DNA of 64,000 bases. Source: Pseudonocardia hydrocarbonoxydans (GTDB taxonomy: Bacteria > Actinomycetota > Actinomycetes > Mycobacteriales > Pseudonocardiaceae). The notes under the pieces are model-generated. The model had not been told where the DNA came from, made no database searches, and worked only from the letters and a program-made list of their open reading frames with translations. The DNA is taken from positions 105,854-169,853 of the forward strand of contig NZ_BJNG01000025.1 in assembly GCF_006539565.1 (NCBI RefSeq), given 5' to 3'. Shown piece after piece: positions 16,759 to 27,477 of this stretch (its first letter is position 1; every line of letters starts with the position of its first letter). A program made the position numbers and the translations under genes.

Positions 16759-19020
16759 TCACCCGCGCCGCTGCGCGTAGGCGGCGAGCTCGGCGAGCTG
16801 CAGCGGGTCGAGCGAGGCCGGCACGGCCGCCCGGGCCGCGGCGATGTGCTCCGCGGTCACCACGGCGGCCTCGCGCGACTCGCGCATCGCGGCGAGCGCG
16901 GCCTCCCGCAGTACCGCGGCGCAGTCGGCCGCGGAGTAGCCGTCGAGCTCGGCGCCCAGCCCGTCGAGGTCGACGTCCTCGGCGAACGGGGTGTTGCGGC
17001 CGGCCGCGCGCAGGATGTCGGCGCGGGCGGCGGCGTCCGGCGGCGGCACGTAGACCAGCCGCTCCAGGCGTCCGGGACGCAGCAGGGCGGGGTCGATCAG
17101 GTCCGGCCGGTTGGTGGCGCCGACGACCACGACGTCGCGCAGCGGCTCGGCCCCGTCCAGCTCGGTGAGCAGCGCGGCGACGACGCGGTCGGCCACCCCG
17201 GAGTCGGTGGACCCGCCGCGGCGCGGCGCCAGAGCGTCGATCTCGTCGAGGAAGACGAGCGCGGGCGCGGCGTCGGCGGCGCGGCGGAACAGCTCGCGCA
17301 CCGCCCGCTCCGACTCCCCCACGTACTTGTCCAGCAGCTCCGCCCCCTTCACCGCGATGACGTTGAGCTGTCCGGTGCCGGCGAGCGCGCGCAGCAGGAA
17401 CGTCTTGCCGCAGCCGGGCGGGCCGTAGACGAGGACCCCGCGCGGCGGGGCGACGCCGAGGCGGGCGAACGAGTCGGGGTACTGCAGCGGCCACAGCACG
17501 GCCTCGGTCAGCGCCTGCTTGACCTCGACCATGTCGCCGACCTGGTCGAGGGTGATGCCGCCGGTCTGCAGGGTCGCCGAGGAGGACATGGAGATCGGCC
17601 GGACCGAGCCGACGGCGTCGAGCAGGTCCTGCTGGCCGATCTCGTCGGCGCCGCGCAGGGCCGCGCGCACGGCGGCCTCGCGGCGCAGCGCGACGAGGTC
17701 GGCGACGACGAATCCCGGCGTCCGCCCGGCCACCGCCGCCAGGTCGACGCCCTCGGCCACGGGGACGGACGCGAGCAGCCTGCGCAGCAGCTCGGTGCGC
17801 ACGCGCAGGTCCGGCAGGGCGAGGCCGAGCTCGCGGTCGGCCAGGTCGGGGGCCCGCAGCCGCGGGTCGACGCCCTCGGGGGTCGAGGTCGTGGCCACCA
17901 GCACCAGGCCGGGGGTGGCGAGGGCGTCGCGGAGCACGTCCAGGACGAGCGTCGAGAGCGGCGGCGGGGTGGCCGCCGGGAGCAGCGCGTCGACGTCGGT
18001 GACGAGCAGCACCACCCGTCCGCCCTCGCGCGCCGCCGAGCGGGCGGTGGCCAGCGCGTCGTGCACGCGCTGCGAGGCGTCCGCCGTGGCGGCCACGGCG
18101 GGCCCGGCGAGCTCGACGCAGCGGGCGCCGACGGCCGCGGCCACGCTGCGCACCAGCGTCGTCTTGCCGACCCCCTCGGGTCCGACGACCAGCACGCCGA
18201 GCCGGGCGGACCCGCCGAGCCGGGCGAGGAGCTCGGGCCGGTCCAGGCTCAGCTCCAGCCACTCCGCGAGGCGTCGGGCCGCGTCGGTGTTGCCGATCAG
18301 GTCCTCGACCGTGTGGACGGGAGCGGGGTGGACGGGAGCGGGGTGGACAGGAGCCGGGTCAGCGGACGCGGAGGCGGACGGGGCGGCGGACGCGGACGCG
18401 GCGACTCGCGGGCGGGAAACGGGGGACTCGCGGACGGGAGACGGGGGACTCGCGGGGGCGTCGGCCGTCGACGGGCCGTCCTGCCACCCGACGACGCTGC
18501 TCGGGTGGACGGTGACGGCACCGGGCGGATCGACCGCCGCCACCGTCAGCAGCTCGGAGGTCCACGCCCCGCCCAGCGCACCCGCGACGCGGCTGCGGGC
18601 CAGCGCGGGGTCGAGCCCCGGTGCGGGTTCGAGGTCCTGCGGGAGCAGCGACACCGCGTCGCCGCCGGTCACGATCTTGCCGAGCAGGGCGAGCCGCAGC
18701 GTCTCCGGCGGCACCGACGCCCTGGCCAGCCGCGACCCGGTCAGCTGCACCCGCCGGGCGGGCTCCACCCCGGCGGCCGCCACGACGACCGCCGCCCCGT
18801 CGGAGAGGCCGGCGTTGGACAGCGTCACGTCGTCGAGGGTGGCCTGCCCCGGCGGGCCGTCCCCGGCGGCGACGAGCGCGGTCGTCACCCGGGCGCCGGT
18901 GAGCGAGACGGCGTCCCAGGAACGCAGGCCCAGCGCGTCGAGGACCTCCGGATGCAGGCGCACGACCCCCCGCCGGGCATCGGCGGCGGACGCGGCGAGC
19001 CGGGCGACGAGCGTGATCAC
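16759..19020 (-). CDS. Double AAA ATPase, CDC48/p97-like (Rv0435c-like)
   Basis: A 753-residue protein with a CDC48 N-domain-like region (1-185), a low-complexity linker (about 188-240) and two AAA modules. D1 has Walker A GPEGVGKTT near 280 but a degenerate Walker B (LLVTDVD) near 338 and no RPGR arginine fingers. D2 is complete: GPPGCGKT near 536, FLDEIDALAPRR near 590, ATNRPDLIDPALLRPGRLER. Only D2 is therefore likely to hydrolyse ATP. It probably acts as a cytoplasmic protein remodelling machine. The linker contains two kinds of DNA tandem repeat. It lies upstream of pssA-psd on the same strand but with a different gene order from an obvious operon. Confidence 0.9.
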   Translation of the reverse strand: MITLVARLAASAADARRGVVRLHPEVLDALGLRSWDAVSLTGARVTTALVAAGDGPPGQATLDDVTLSNAGLSDGAAVVVAAAGVEPARRVQLTGSRLARASVPPETLRLALLGKIVTGGDAVSLLPQDLEPAPGLDPALARSRVAGALGGAWTSELLTVAAVDPPGAVTVHPSSVVGWQDGPSTADAPASPPSPVRESPVSRPRVAASASAAPSASASADPAPVHPAPVHPAPVHTVEDLIGNTDAARRLAEWLELSLDRPELLARLGGSARLGVLVVGPEGVGKTTLVRSVAAAVGARCVELAGPAVAATADASQRVHDALATARSAAREGGRVVLLVTDVDALLPAATPPPLSTLVLDVLRDALATPGLVLVATTSTPEGVDPRLRAPDLADRELGLALPDLRVRTELLRRLLASVPVAEGVDLAAVAGRTPGFVVADLVALRREAAVRAALRGADEIGQQDLLDAVGSVRPISMSSSATLQTGGITLDQVGDMVEVKQALTEAVLWPLQYPDSFARLGVAPPRGVLVYGPPGCGKTFLLRALAGTGQLNVIAVKGAELLDKYVGESERAVRELFRRAADAAPALVFLDEIDALAPRRGGSTDSGVADRVVAALLTELDGAEPLRDVVVVGATNRPDLIDPALLRPGRLERLVYVPPPDAAARADILRAAGRNTPFAEDVDLDGLGAELDGYSAADCAAVLREAALAAMRESREAAVVTAEHIAAARAAVPASLDPLQLAELAAYAQRRG
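18313..18357. repeat. 15-base tandem repeat, three copies, inside the ATPase gene
   Basis: Units of 15 bases (gtggacgggagcggg) at 18313, 18328 and 18343, the last with two changes. On the coding strand they encode VHPAP three times, so the array keeps the frame and lengthens the linker before the D1 domain. Confidence 0.9.
18400..18456. repeat. 22-base-period repeat, copy A (inside the ATPase gene)
   Basis: The word ACTCGCGG recurs at 18404, 18426 and 18448, exactly 22 bases apart, with GGGA and a G-run in between. The period is not a multiple of 3, so the copies are read in different frames. The first 18 bases match, inverted, a second array at 54977-55011 that has the same 22-base spacing. 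Confidence 0.8.
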
Positions 19021-19026
19021 GCCCCC

Positions 19027-19032
19027 ACGCTA
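19027..19032 (-). promoter_or_regulatory. Likely -10 element (TAGCGT) of the AAA ATPase gene
   Basis: On the minus strand TAGCGT lies 6 bases before the GTG at 19020 with no ribosome site, fitting a leaderless message even though pssA ends only 26 bases upstream. Confidence 0.45.
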
Positions 19033-19045
19033 GCGACCCCGCGGG

Positions 19046-20059
19046 TCAGAGGCGGCGGTCGCGGTCCCGGCGCAGGCCGGGCCGCAGGCGGTGGGGGGGC
19101 TGGGCCGCGGGGCCGGGGGCGCGGCGGGGCGGCGGCCCGTCGTCACCGAGCCGGCGCACGGCCCCGGCGACGGCCCCCCGTGCCCGGCCCGCCACCTCGC
19201 TGGCCCGGCCCGCGACGCGGCGGCGCAGCGGCTGGCGCAGCCCCAGCCGCCGGGCCGAGCGCGCGGCCCGCACCACGGCGCGGCGCTCGCGCCCCGGCAC
19301 GTCCCACGCCTCGGGGTGGCGGGAGAGCCAGCGGTAGCGGTGGATCGTGAACGGCAGCGCCCCGACGTACAGCGTGGCGACGACCGCGAGGGTGAGGAAC
19401 GGCGCGGTGACCAGCACCGCCACCACCAGCCCCACCAGCACCAGCAGCGGCGCGATGAGCCGTGGCGCCACCCGCACGGTCTTGAACGACAGCGTGGGCA
19501 GGCGGCTCACCATCAGCGCCGCCGCCACCAGCGCCCACACCCCGACGACGACCGGCGCCGACCACCACCCCTCGCCGAAGTGCAGGGAGACGAACAGCGG
19601 GATCCCGGCGACGAGCGCGGCCGCGGGTGCGGGCACGCCGACGAAGAACTCCTTGGCGAACGGGTACTCGTCCTCCTCGTCGAGCAGCGTGTTGAACCGG
19701 GCCAGGCGCAGGGCCATGCAGACGGTGAACACGAGCGCGACGACCCACCCGAACCGGCCCTCGCTGCCGACCTGCCAGGACTGGAGCTGCCAGACGTAGA
19801 GCACCAGCGCGGGCGACACCCCGAACGACACCAGGTCGGCCAGCGAGTCGAGCTCCGCGCCGATCCGGGTGCTGGCGTCCAGCAGCCGGGCGAGGCGCCC
19901 GTCGAGCGCGTCGCACAGCGCGGCGACGCCGACGGCGAACACGGCCAGGTCGAACCGCTCGCCGAGCGCGAAGTACACCGACGACAGTCCCGCGCTCAGC
20001 GCGATGACCGTGACGGCGTTGGGCAGCAGCCGGACGCCTGCGGGGTAGGGGGCGGGCAC
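19046..20059 (-). CDS. pssA: CDP-diacylglycerol-serine O-phosphatidyltransferase
   Basis: A 337-residue membrane enzyme that makes phosphatidylserine from CDP-diacylglycerol and serine. The CDP-alcohol phosphatidyltransferase motif DALDGRLAR, followed by G-AELDSLAD, lies near residues 47-73, with all Asp residues of D-x2-DG-x2-AR-x8-G-x3-D-x3-D present. About seven membrane helices follow. The last 90 residues are an unusually Arg/Pro-rich cytoplasmic tail. It starts 3 bases after the psd stop, so psd and pssA are co-transcribed and catalyse consecutive steps to phosphatidylethanolamine. Confidence 0.93.
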   Translation of the reverse strand: MPAPYPAGVRLLPNAVTVIALSAGLSSVYFALGERFDLAVFAVGVAALCDALDGRLARLLDASTRIGAELDSLADLVSFGVSPALVLYVWQLQSWQVGSEGRFGWVVALVFTVCMALRLARFNTLLDEEDEYPFAKEFFVGVPAPAAALVAGIPLFVSLHFGEGWWSAPVVVGVWALVAAALMVSRLPTLSFKTVRVAPRLIAPLLVLVGLVVAVLVTAPFLTLAVVATLYVGALPFTIHRYRWLSRHPEAWDVPGRERRAVVRAARSARRLGLRQPLRRRVAGRASEVAGRARGAVAGAVRRLGDDGPPPRRAPGPAAQPPHRLRPGLRRDRDRRL

Positions 20060-20062
20060 GGC

Positions 20063-20782
20063 TCAGACCCCGGAGGGGTCGGGCAGCGCGGCGAGGACGG
20101 TCTCGCCGCCGACGGTCCGCTGGCCCACCGCCACCTCGACGACGGAACCGGCGGGCAGGTAGGTGTCGACGCGCGAGCCGAAGCGGATCAGGCCGTAGGT
20201 CTCCCCGGCCGCCACCTCGTCGCCCGGCACCACCTCGCAGACGATCCGGCGGGCCAGCAGCCCGGCGATCTGGACGACCCCGACCCGCGCCCCACCGGTG
20301 GTCTCCAGCAGCACGGCGTTGCGCTCGTTGTCCTCGCTGGCCTTGTCGAGATCGGCGGAGAGGAACACGCCGGGGGTGTACTCGACGGCGAGCACCCGCC
20401 CGTCGACGGGCATGCGCTGCGTGTGCACGTCGAGCACCGACAGGAAGACGCTGACCCGCGGCACCGGTGCGGGAGGCAGCCCCAGCTCGGGCGGCGGCGG
20501 CACGACCGAGACGGTGGCGACGGTCCCGTCGGCGGGCGCGAGCACCACCCCGGTGCGCGGCGGCGGGACCCGGTGCGGGTTGCGGAAGAAGGCGGCGGTC
20601 GCGGCGGTGGCGAGCAGGCCCGCGGCGGTGCCGCGGCCGGAGACCGCCCGCACGACCGTGGCCGCCAGCGCGACGGCGGCGACGAGCGGGCGGCCACCCG
20701 GGTGCATCGGTGGGATCGCCTCGCGGACCAGGCCTGCGACGTGGCGCGGGGAGAGGCCGGTGGGGGTGTCGGGGTCGGACAT
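20063..20782 (-). CDS. psd: Phosphatidylserine decarboxylase proenzyme
   Basis: A 239-residue short-form decarboxylase that converts phosphatidylserine to phosphatidylethanolamine. The proenzyme should cleave itself at the FGSR motif near residue 201, turning Ser into the pyruvoyl group; the motif is GS, as in the short actinobacterial and archaeal-type enzymes, in place of LGST. FFRNPHR and VFLSVLDVHTQRMPVDG are also conserved. A hydrophobic segment near residues 35-65 anchors it. GGAGGAG precedes the ATG. The downstream gene is pssA. Confidence 0.93.
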   Translation of the reverse strand: MSDPDTPTGLSPRHVAGLVREAIPPMHPGGRPLVAAVALAATVVRAVSGRGTAAGLLATAATAAFFRNPHRVPPPRTGVVLAPADGTVATVSVVPPPPELGLPPAPVPRVSVFLSVLDVHTQRMPVDGRVLAVEYTPGVFLSADLDKASEDNERNAVLLETTGGARVGVVQIAGLLARRIVCEVVPGDEVAAGETYGLIRFGSRVDTYLPAGSVVEVAVGQRTVGGETVLAALPDPSGV

Positions 20783-20866
20783 GGGGTGCGTTCTCGGCTC
20801 CTCCGGCGAGGGATCACACAGGCAGTGTGCTGAGGATCGCGGCTACCGTACGCGACCGGTAGGACG

Positions 20867-20910
20867 CAAAAGGGCCGGGGCCGTCATCCCCCGAGACGAC
20901 GACCCCGGCC
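20867..20910 (-). terminator. Intrinsic terminator, minus strand
   Basis: A 13-bp stem (20898-20910 with 20873-20885, one mismatch) is followed on the minus strand by CTTTT, a textbook factor-independent terminator and the only one in the window with a clear T-run. It lies 233 bases past the end of moeA, far for that gene, and 85 bases before psd. Confidence 0.75.
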
Positions 20911-20983
20911 GTGGAACCGCTCGTCCGCTCCCCAGCGACGGGCGGTAGGTCCTCTTGCCACGGACCCGGAGTTCCCGGGCCTG
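20867..20983 (-). ncRNA. Candidate small RNA between moeA and psd
   Basis: In the 360-base gap between psd and moeA, the minus strand has a promoter-like pair (TGGACG at 21019-21014 and GATACT at 20995-20990, 18 bases apart). It predicts a start near 20983 and a roughly 117-base transcript ending at the T-run terminator. The interval has no convincing reading frame and contains further self-complementary segments. This is an inference from promoter and terminator signals only; a long moeA 3' end is the alternative. Confidence 0.3.
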
Positions 20984-21113
20984 CGGAAAAGTATCCCTGA
21001 GCGGGCGATCGATCGTCCAGATCACGGGGAGAGGAAGCCCGGGATGTGCACCGATCGGCCGAACGCTCACCGGTATGACGTCCCCGGGGCGGCGAATGTT
21101 GCACCCTCGGACT

Positions 21114-21127
21114 GTGATGTACATCAC
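21114..21127. promoter_or_regulatory. Crp/GlxR-type palindrome
   Basis: GTGATGTACATCAC is a perfect 14-base palindrome matching GTGA-N6-TCAC, the binding core of the cAMP receptor protein family. It lies 16 bases past the moeA stop, about 95 bases upstream of the predicted -35 box of the candidate small RNA and 330 bases upstream of psd. Confidence 0.55.
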
Positions 21128-21142
21128 GTTCGAGGGACGGCG

Positions 21143-24188
<3,046 letters not shown>

Positions 24189-24212
24189 GTCCGTCCACCC
24201 CGCACGACCCGT

Positions 24213-24252
24213 CCGCAGGGGCGGCACCCGCACACGGGTGCCGCCCCTGCGG
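24213..24252. terminator. groEL terminator hairpin
   Basis: A perfect 17-bp inverted repeat with a 6-base loop, centred between groEL and the convergent small membrane protein gene. No T-run. It should stop transcription in both directions. Confidence 0.75.
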
Positions 24253-24275
24253 CGTGTCGCGACCCGGACCGGTGT

Positions 24276-24566
24276 TCACGGTCCGAACCCGGCCTGGAAC
24301 GCCGCCATCGGCAGCAGGTAGCCCGACAGGCTGACCAGCACCCGGACGAACCGCGCGTCGGCGTCCGGGGCCCGCCCGCCCCAGGAGCGGATCGACAGCG
24401 GCACCGCGAGCGTGGCCACGCAGCAGGCGAGGACCAGCGCGGCCGCGCGGCCCGCGGCCACCGTGACCACGGCCGCCCCGAACGCGACGGCGAGCACGGA
24501 CACGGCGGTGCTGGCCCGGACGGCGGTACCGACCCGCACGGCGGCGGTGGGTGCTGCGCTGCTCAT
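24276..24566 (-). CDS. Hypothetical small membrane protein (96 aa)
   Basis: I do not recognise this family. The 96 residues hold three hydrophobic segments (about 20-36, 42-58 and 75-92) separated by short polar loops, so a three-span inner-membrane protein is likely. The ATG at 24566 has TAGCGT 8 bases upstream, the leaderless pattern repeated in this window, which supports it being a real gene. It diverges from the LtrA gene and converges on groEL. Confidence 0.7.
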   Translation of the reverse strand: MSSAAPTAAVRVGTAVRASTAVSVLAVAFGAAVVTVAAGRAAALVLACCVATLAVPLSIRSWGGRAPDADARFVRVLVSLSGYLLPMAAFQAGFGP

Positions 24567-24574
24567 GCCCGCAG

Positions 24575-24580
24575 ACGCTA
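24575..24580 (-). promoter_or_regulatory. Likely -10 element (TAGCGT) of the small membrane protein gene
   Basis: On the minus strand TAGCGT lies 8 bases before the ATG at 24566; no ribosome site is present. Confidence 0.4.
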
Positions 24581-24656
24581 GGTCCGGCGCGGGCCCGCCA
24601 CCTCCGTACGACTACCCGGTGGTTCCCCCGCGTCGGCGTGGTGCACGATCTCGGCC

Positions 24657-25793
24657 ATGGCGACACCCCGGCGGGCCCGGCTGGAGGCCCGCGACGGCGC
24701 GCACGGCGTCACGACCCTCGCGCTGTTCTTCGACATCGTGTTCGTCTTCGCGCTGACCCAGGTCACCGGCCTGATGGCCGACGACACGTCGGCGGTGGGG
24801 CTGCTGCACGGGGCGCTGGTCGTCACCGTGCTGTGGTGGTGCCGGGTCGGGTTCGCGGGGCCGGCCGACGTGGGGCGGGCCGACGACGCCGTGATCCGGC
24901 TGGCGGTGTTCGCCGCGACGGGTGCGCTCTTCGTCGCCGCGATCACGGTCCCCGAGTCCTTCGACGACATGCCGGGCGGCCTGTCCGGCCCGGTCGTGTT
25001 CGCCGCCTGCTACGTCGTGGTGCGCGCGCTGCACATCGTCGTGTCCTGGCTGGACAGCGCGGACGACCCGGTGCTGCGCGGTCAGGTCGTGCGGCTCGTC
25101 CCGTCGGCGGCGGTCGGGGCGGCGCTGCTGCTGGCCGCCTCGCAGGCCGGCGGCGCGCTGCAGACCTGGCTGTGGGTGGCGGCCGCCGCCGGCGACCTCG
25201 TCGGCGCGAGGCTCGCCGGCACCGGCCGGCGGCCCGCCCCGACGGCACGCGTCGCCGAGCGGCACGGGCAGCTCGTCACCCTGGCGCTCGGCGGGTCGCT
25301 CGTGGCCATCGGCATCGGCATCGCCCAGAAGCCCGTCAGCTGGCCGATCATCGCGGCGTCGGTCCTCGCACTGGTCGTCGCGGCCGCGCTGTGGTGGGTG
25401 CACCTCGAGAGCGCCCGCGACGGCCGCCCCTCCCTGCACCTCCCGACGGTCATCGGGATCGTCGTGATGTCGCTGGGGCTCGAGAGGGCGCTCGGGCGCG
25501 TCGCGGGCGACGCCGACTACACCCTCGCCGACCCGCTGCGCGGGCTCCCGCTCGTCGCCCTGTTCGGGGGCGTGGCGCTGTTCCTGCTCGCCCACGCCGG
25601 GTTCACCCGCGCGGTGGCGGACCGGCCGGCGTGGGGGCGGGTCGTCGCGGCCGGGGTGCTGGTGGCCCTGATCCCGCCGGCGTCGATGCTGCCGGCGATC
25701 GGTGCACTGGTGGTGCCGGCCGCCGTCCTCGTGGCGCTGCTGGGCCACGAGACCCGCCGGGCGCCACGGGCTCCGGCCGTCGCCGGTCACTGA
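24657..25793 (+). CDS. Low temperature requirement A (LtrA) family membrane protein
   Basis: A 378-residue protein with about ten membrane helices. The family hallmark near the N-terminus, TTLALFFDIVFVFALTQVT (residues 19-37), is present. LtrA of Listeria is needed for growth in the cold, but the biochemical role is unknown. No ribosome site is obvious before the ATG. Its stop overlaps the end of the convergent PspC gene by 7 bases. Confidence 0.88.
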   Translation: MATPRRARLEARDGAHGVTTLALFFDIVFVFALTQVTGLMADDTSAVGLLHGALVVTVLWWCRVGFAGPADVGRADDAVIRLAVFAATGALFVAAITVPESFDDMPGGLSGPVVFAACYVVVRALHIVVSWLDSADDPVLRGQVVRLVPSAAVGAALLLAASQAGGALQTWLWVAAAAGDLVGARLAGTGRRPAPTARVAERHGQLVTLALGGSLVAIGIGIAQKPVSWPIIAASVLALVVAAALWWVHLESARDGRPSLHLPTVIGIVVMSLGLERALGRVAGDADYTLADPLRGLPLVALFGGVALFLLAHAGFTRAVADRPAWGRVVAAGVLVALIPPASMLPAIGALVVPAAVLVALLGHETRRAPRAPAVAGH

Positions 25794-26071
25794 CCGGGCG
25801 CGTCCGGCATCAGGATCCACGCGGCGACGTAGGCGATGGCGCCCGAGCCCGCACCGAACACGGTGAGCAGCACGACGATCAGGCGCACCAGCGCCGGGTC
25901 GAGGCCGTAGGCCTCGGCGATCCCGCCGCAGACGCCGGCGATCATGCGGTCGGTGCGGCTGCGGACGAGCCGGACCGCGGGTCCGCGGCCGGCCGGGGCG
26001 ACGGGGACGGCGTGGGTGGTGGCATCGGGGGCGGTGGTGTCGGGGGTGGTGGTGTCGGTGTGCTGTTCCAT
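25787..26071 (-). CDS. PspC domain protein
   Basis: A 94-residue protein with a threonine-rich N-terminal tail (about 40 residues) and one PspC domain. The domain begins SRTDRMIAGVCGGIAEAYGLDPALVRL and ends in a membrane helix. PspC proteins sense or relay envelope stress, but no other psp gene is nearby. The ATG at 26071 follows GGGAG; an in-frame ATG at 26083 is possible. It is transcribed alone towards LtrA. Confidence 0.88.
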   Translation of the reverse strand: MEQHTDTTTPDTTAPDATTHAVPVAPAGRGPAVRLVRSRTDRMIAGVCGGIAEAYGLDPALVRLIVVLLTVFGAGSGAIAYVAAWILMPDAPGQ

Positions 26072-26137
26072 GGCTCCCAGCATGGCGACGCCGCGACGCC
26101 CCGACCTCCGGGAACCCCCTGATCCCGACCCCGGACA

Positions 26138-26178
26138 CACCGACGGACCCCGGGGTGGTCCCCCGGGGTCCGTCGGTG
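26138..26178 (-). terminator. Strong hairpin after the ABC transporter operon
   Basis: A perfect 18-bp inverted repeat with a 5-base loop, 24 bases past the stop of the substrate-binding protein gene. No T-run; it insulates the PspC gene on the same strand. Confidence 0.75.
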
Positions 26179-26202
26179 CTGCGGGTCAGGCCGTGCGGTG
26201 GA

Positions 26203-27477
26203 TCAGCTCTCCTGGAAGGGGGCCACGTAGGACTCCCCCTCGGGCGAGGTGAACAGCGGCGCGACCTCGCGGAGGCCGCCCTCGGCCGTCGCGTCGACCT
26301 GCGCGATGTAGACACCGCGGGTGGGCGGCGCGCCCGGCGAGCTGTAGTCGAGCACGTCGACCAGGCCCTCGGAGTCGACCTCGGTCAGCGTGGTCAGCGC
26401 GGTCTTGACGCCGGCCCGGCTGAGGTCACCGGCCTCGCACGCCGCCTCGAGCACGTTCTGCCACACGACGCCCTCGGTGTAGCCCGTGGTGACGCCCGCG
26501 TTGAGCGGGGAGTCCGGGTAGGCCTCCTTGTAGCGGGTGGTCACCTCGACGGCCTTCGGGTTCGGCGAGGAGAACGGCGCGTTGGACGCCGACACGTACA
26601 GGTTGCCCAGCGCACCCGCGGCCGGGGTCTCCAGCAGCGCCGGGTCGAACGTCGGGTTGTTGCCCAGGACCGGGACGTTGAGCCCGAGCGCCTGGTTGGC
26701 GGCCAGCGCCGAGGCCGTCTGGCCGGGGGTCGTGGTCAGGACGATGACCTTGACGCCCGCGCCCCGCATGCCGGTGACGATGCCGGTGAGGTCGTTGTCG
26801 GTGGAGGTCACCTTGGCCTCGTTGATCGTCAGCCCGTGCTGCTGGGCGTAGTACTGCGACCCCTTGAGGCCGTTGCCGCCGTACTCGCCGTCGATGTAGA
26901 TGTGGCCGATGGTGTCGCCGTCGGCCAGCAGGCCCTGCTGCTGCAGGTAGGCCAGACCGTTGATGATCTCCAGGTCGTAGGTCGTGCCGATCATCATGAT
27001 GCCCGGGTTGTCGAGCACCTCGGAGCTCCACGACGCCGGGGCGGCGAGCATGTTGTCCTCGATGAGGTTGGGCTCCAGTGCGGCGAGCACCGGCGAGCCC
27101 AGCAGCTGGACCATGCCGAGCACGTTCGGCTCGAGCTGCGGGTACAGCGTCTTCGCCACGTCGGCCTTGTAGCCGTGGTCGACGACCTCGATCTCGATCT
27201 GGCGGCCGCAGATGCCGCCGGCCGCGTTGACGTCGTCGGCCCACAGCTGGTTGCCGGCGTTGAGGCCCGCGCCCAGGTTCTTGAACACGCCGCTGGTGTC
27301 ACCCATGATCCCGAGCGTGATCGTGGTGTCGGTGACGCCGACGTCGGTGATGACGCCACCGGCGCCCGCGGTGCCGCCGGCCGTGTCCGCCGTGCTGCCG
27401 CACGCGGCGAGCACGAGCGTGCTGGTAAGGGCGCCGGCGATCAGCGCCGACCGCCCGGCTCTACGCGCTGCGATCAT
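26203..27477 (-). CDS. ABC transporter substrate-binding lipoprotein, branched-chain amino acid type
   Basis: A 424-residue lipoprotein with a signal peptide and lipobox LAAC at Cys26, followed by a Peripla_BP_6 (LivK-like) fold. Typical blocks are TITLGIMGDTSGVFKNLG and, later, GVKVIVLTTTPGQTASALAANQALG. GAGAGGA precedes the ATG. It is the last gene of a five-gene operon and overlaps the permease stop by 4 bases. LivK-like proteins bind amino acids but also amides, urea or aromatic acids, so the ligand is open. Confidence 0.9.
   Translation of the reverse strand: MIAARRAGRSALIAGALTSTLVLAACGSTADTAGGTAGAGGVITDVGVTDTTITLGIMGDTSGVFKNLGAGLNAGNQLWADDVNAAGGICGRQIEIEVVDHGYKADVAKTLYPQLEPNVLGMVQLLGSPVLAALEPNLIEDNMLAAPASWSSEVLDNPGIMMIGTTYDLEIINGLAYLQQQGLLADGDTIGHIYIDGEYGGNGLKGSQYYAQQHGLTINEAKVTSTDNDLTGIVTGMRGAGVKVIVLTTTPGQTASALAANQALGLNVPVLGNNPTFDPALLETPAAGALGNLYVSASNAPFSSPNPKAVEVTTRYKEAYPDSPLNAGVTTGYTEGVVWQNVLEAACEAGDLSRAGVKTALTTLTEVDSEGLVDVLDYSSPGAPPTRGVYIAQVDATAEGGLREVAPLFTSPEGESYVAPFQES

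Noticed and set aside
20843..21127. Minus-strand open frame of 94 codons in the psd-moeA gap
   Set aside because: It has no ribosome site, resembles no protein family, crosses the intrinsic terminator and has the proline/arginine composition of non-coding high-GC frames.
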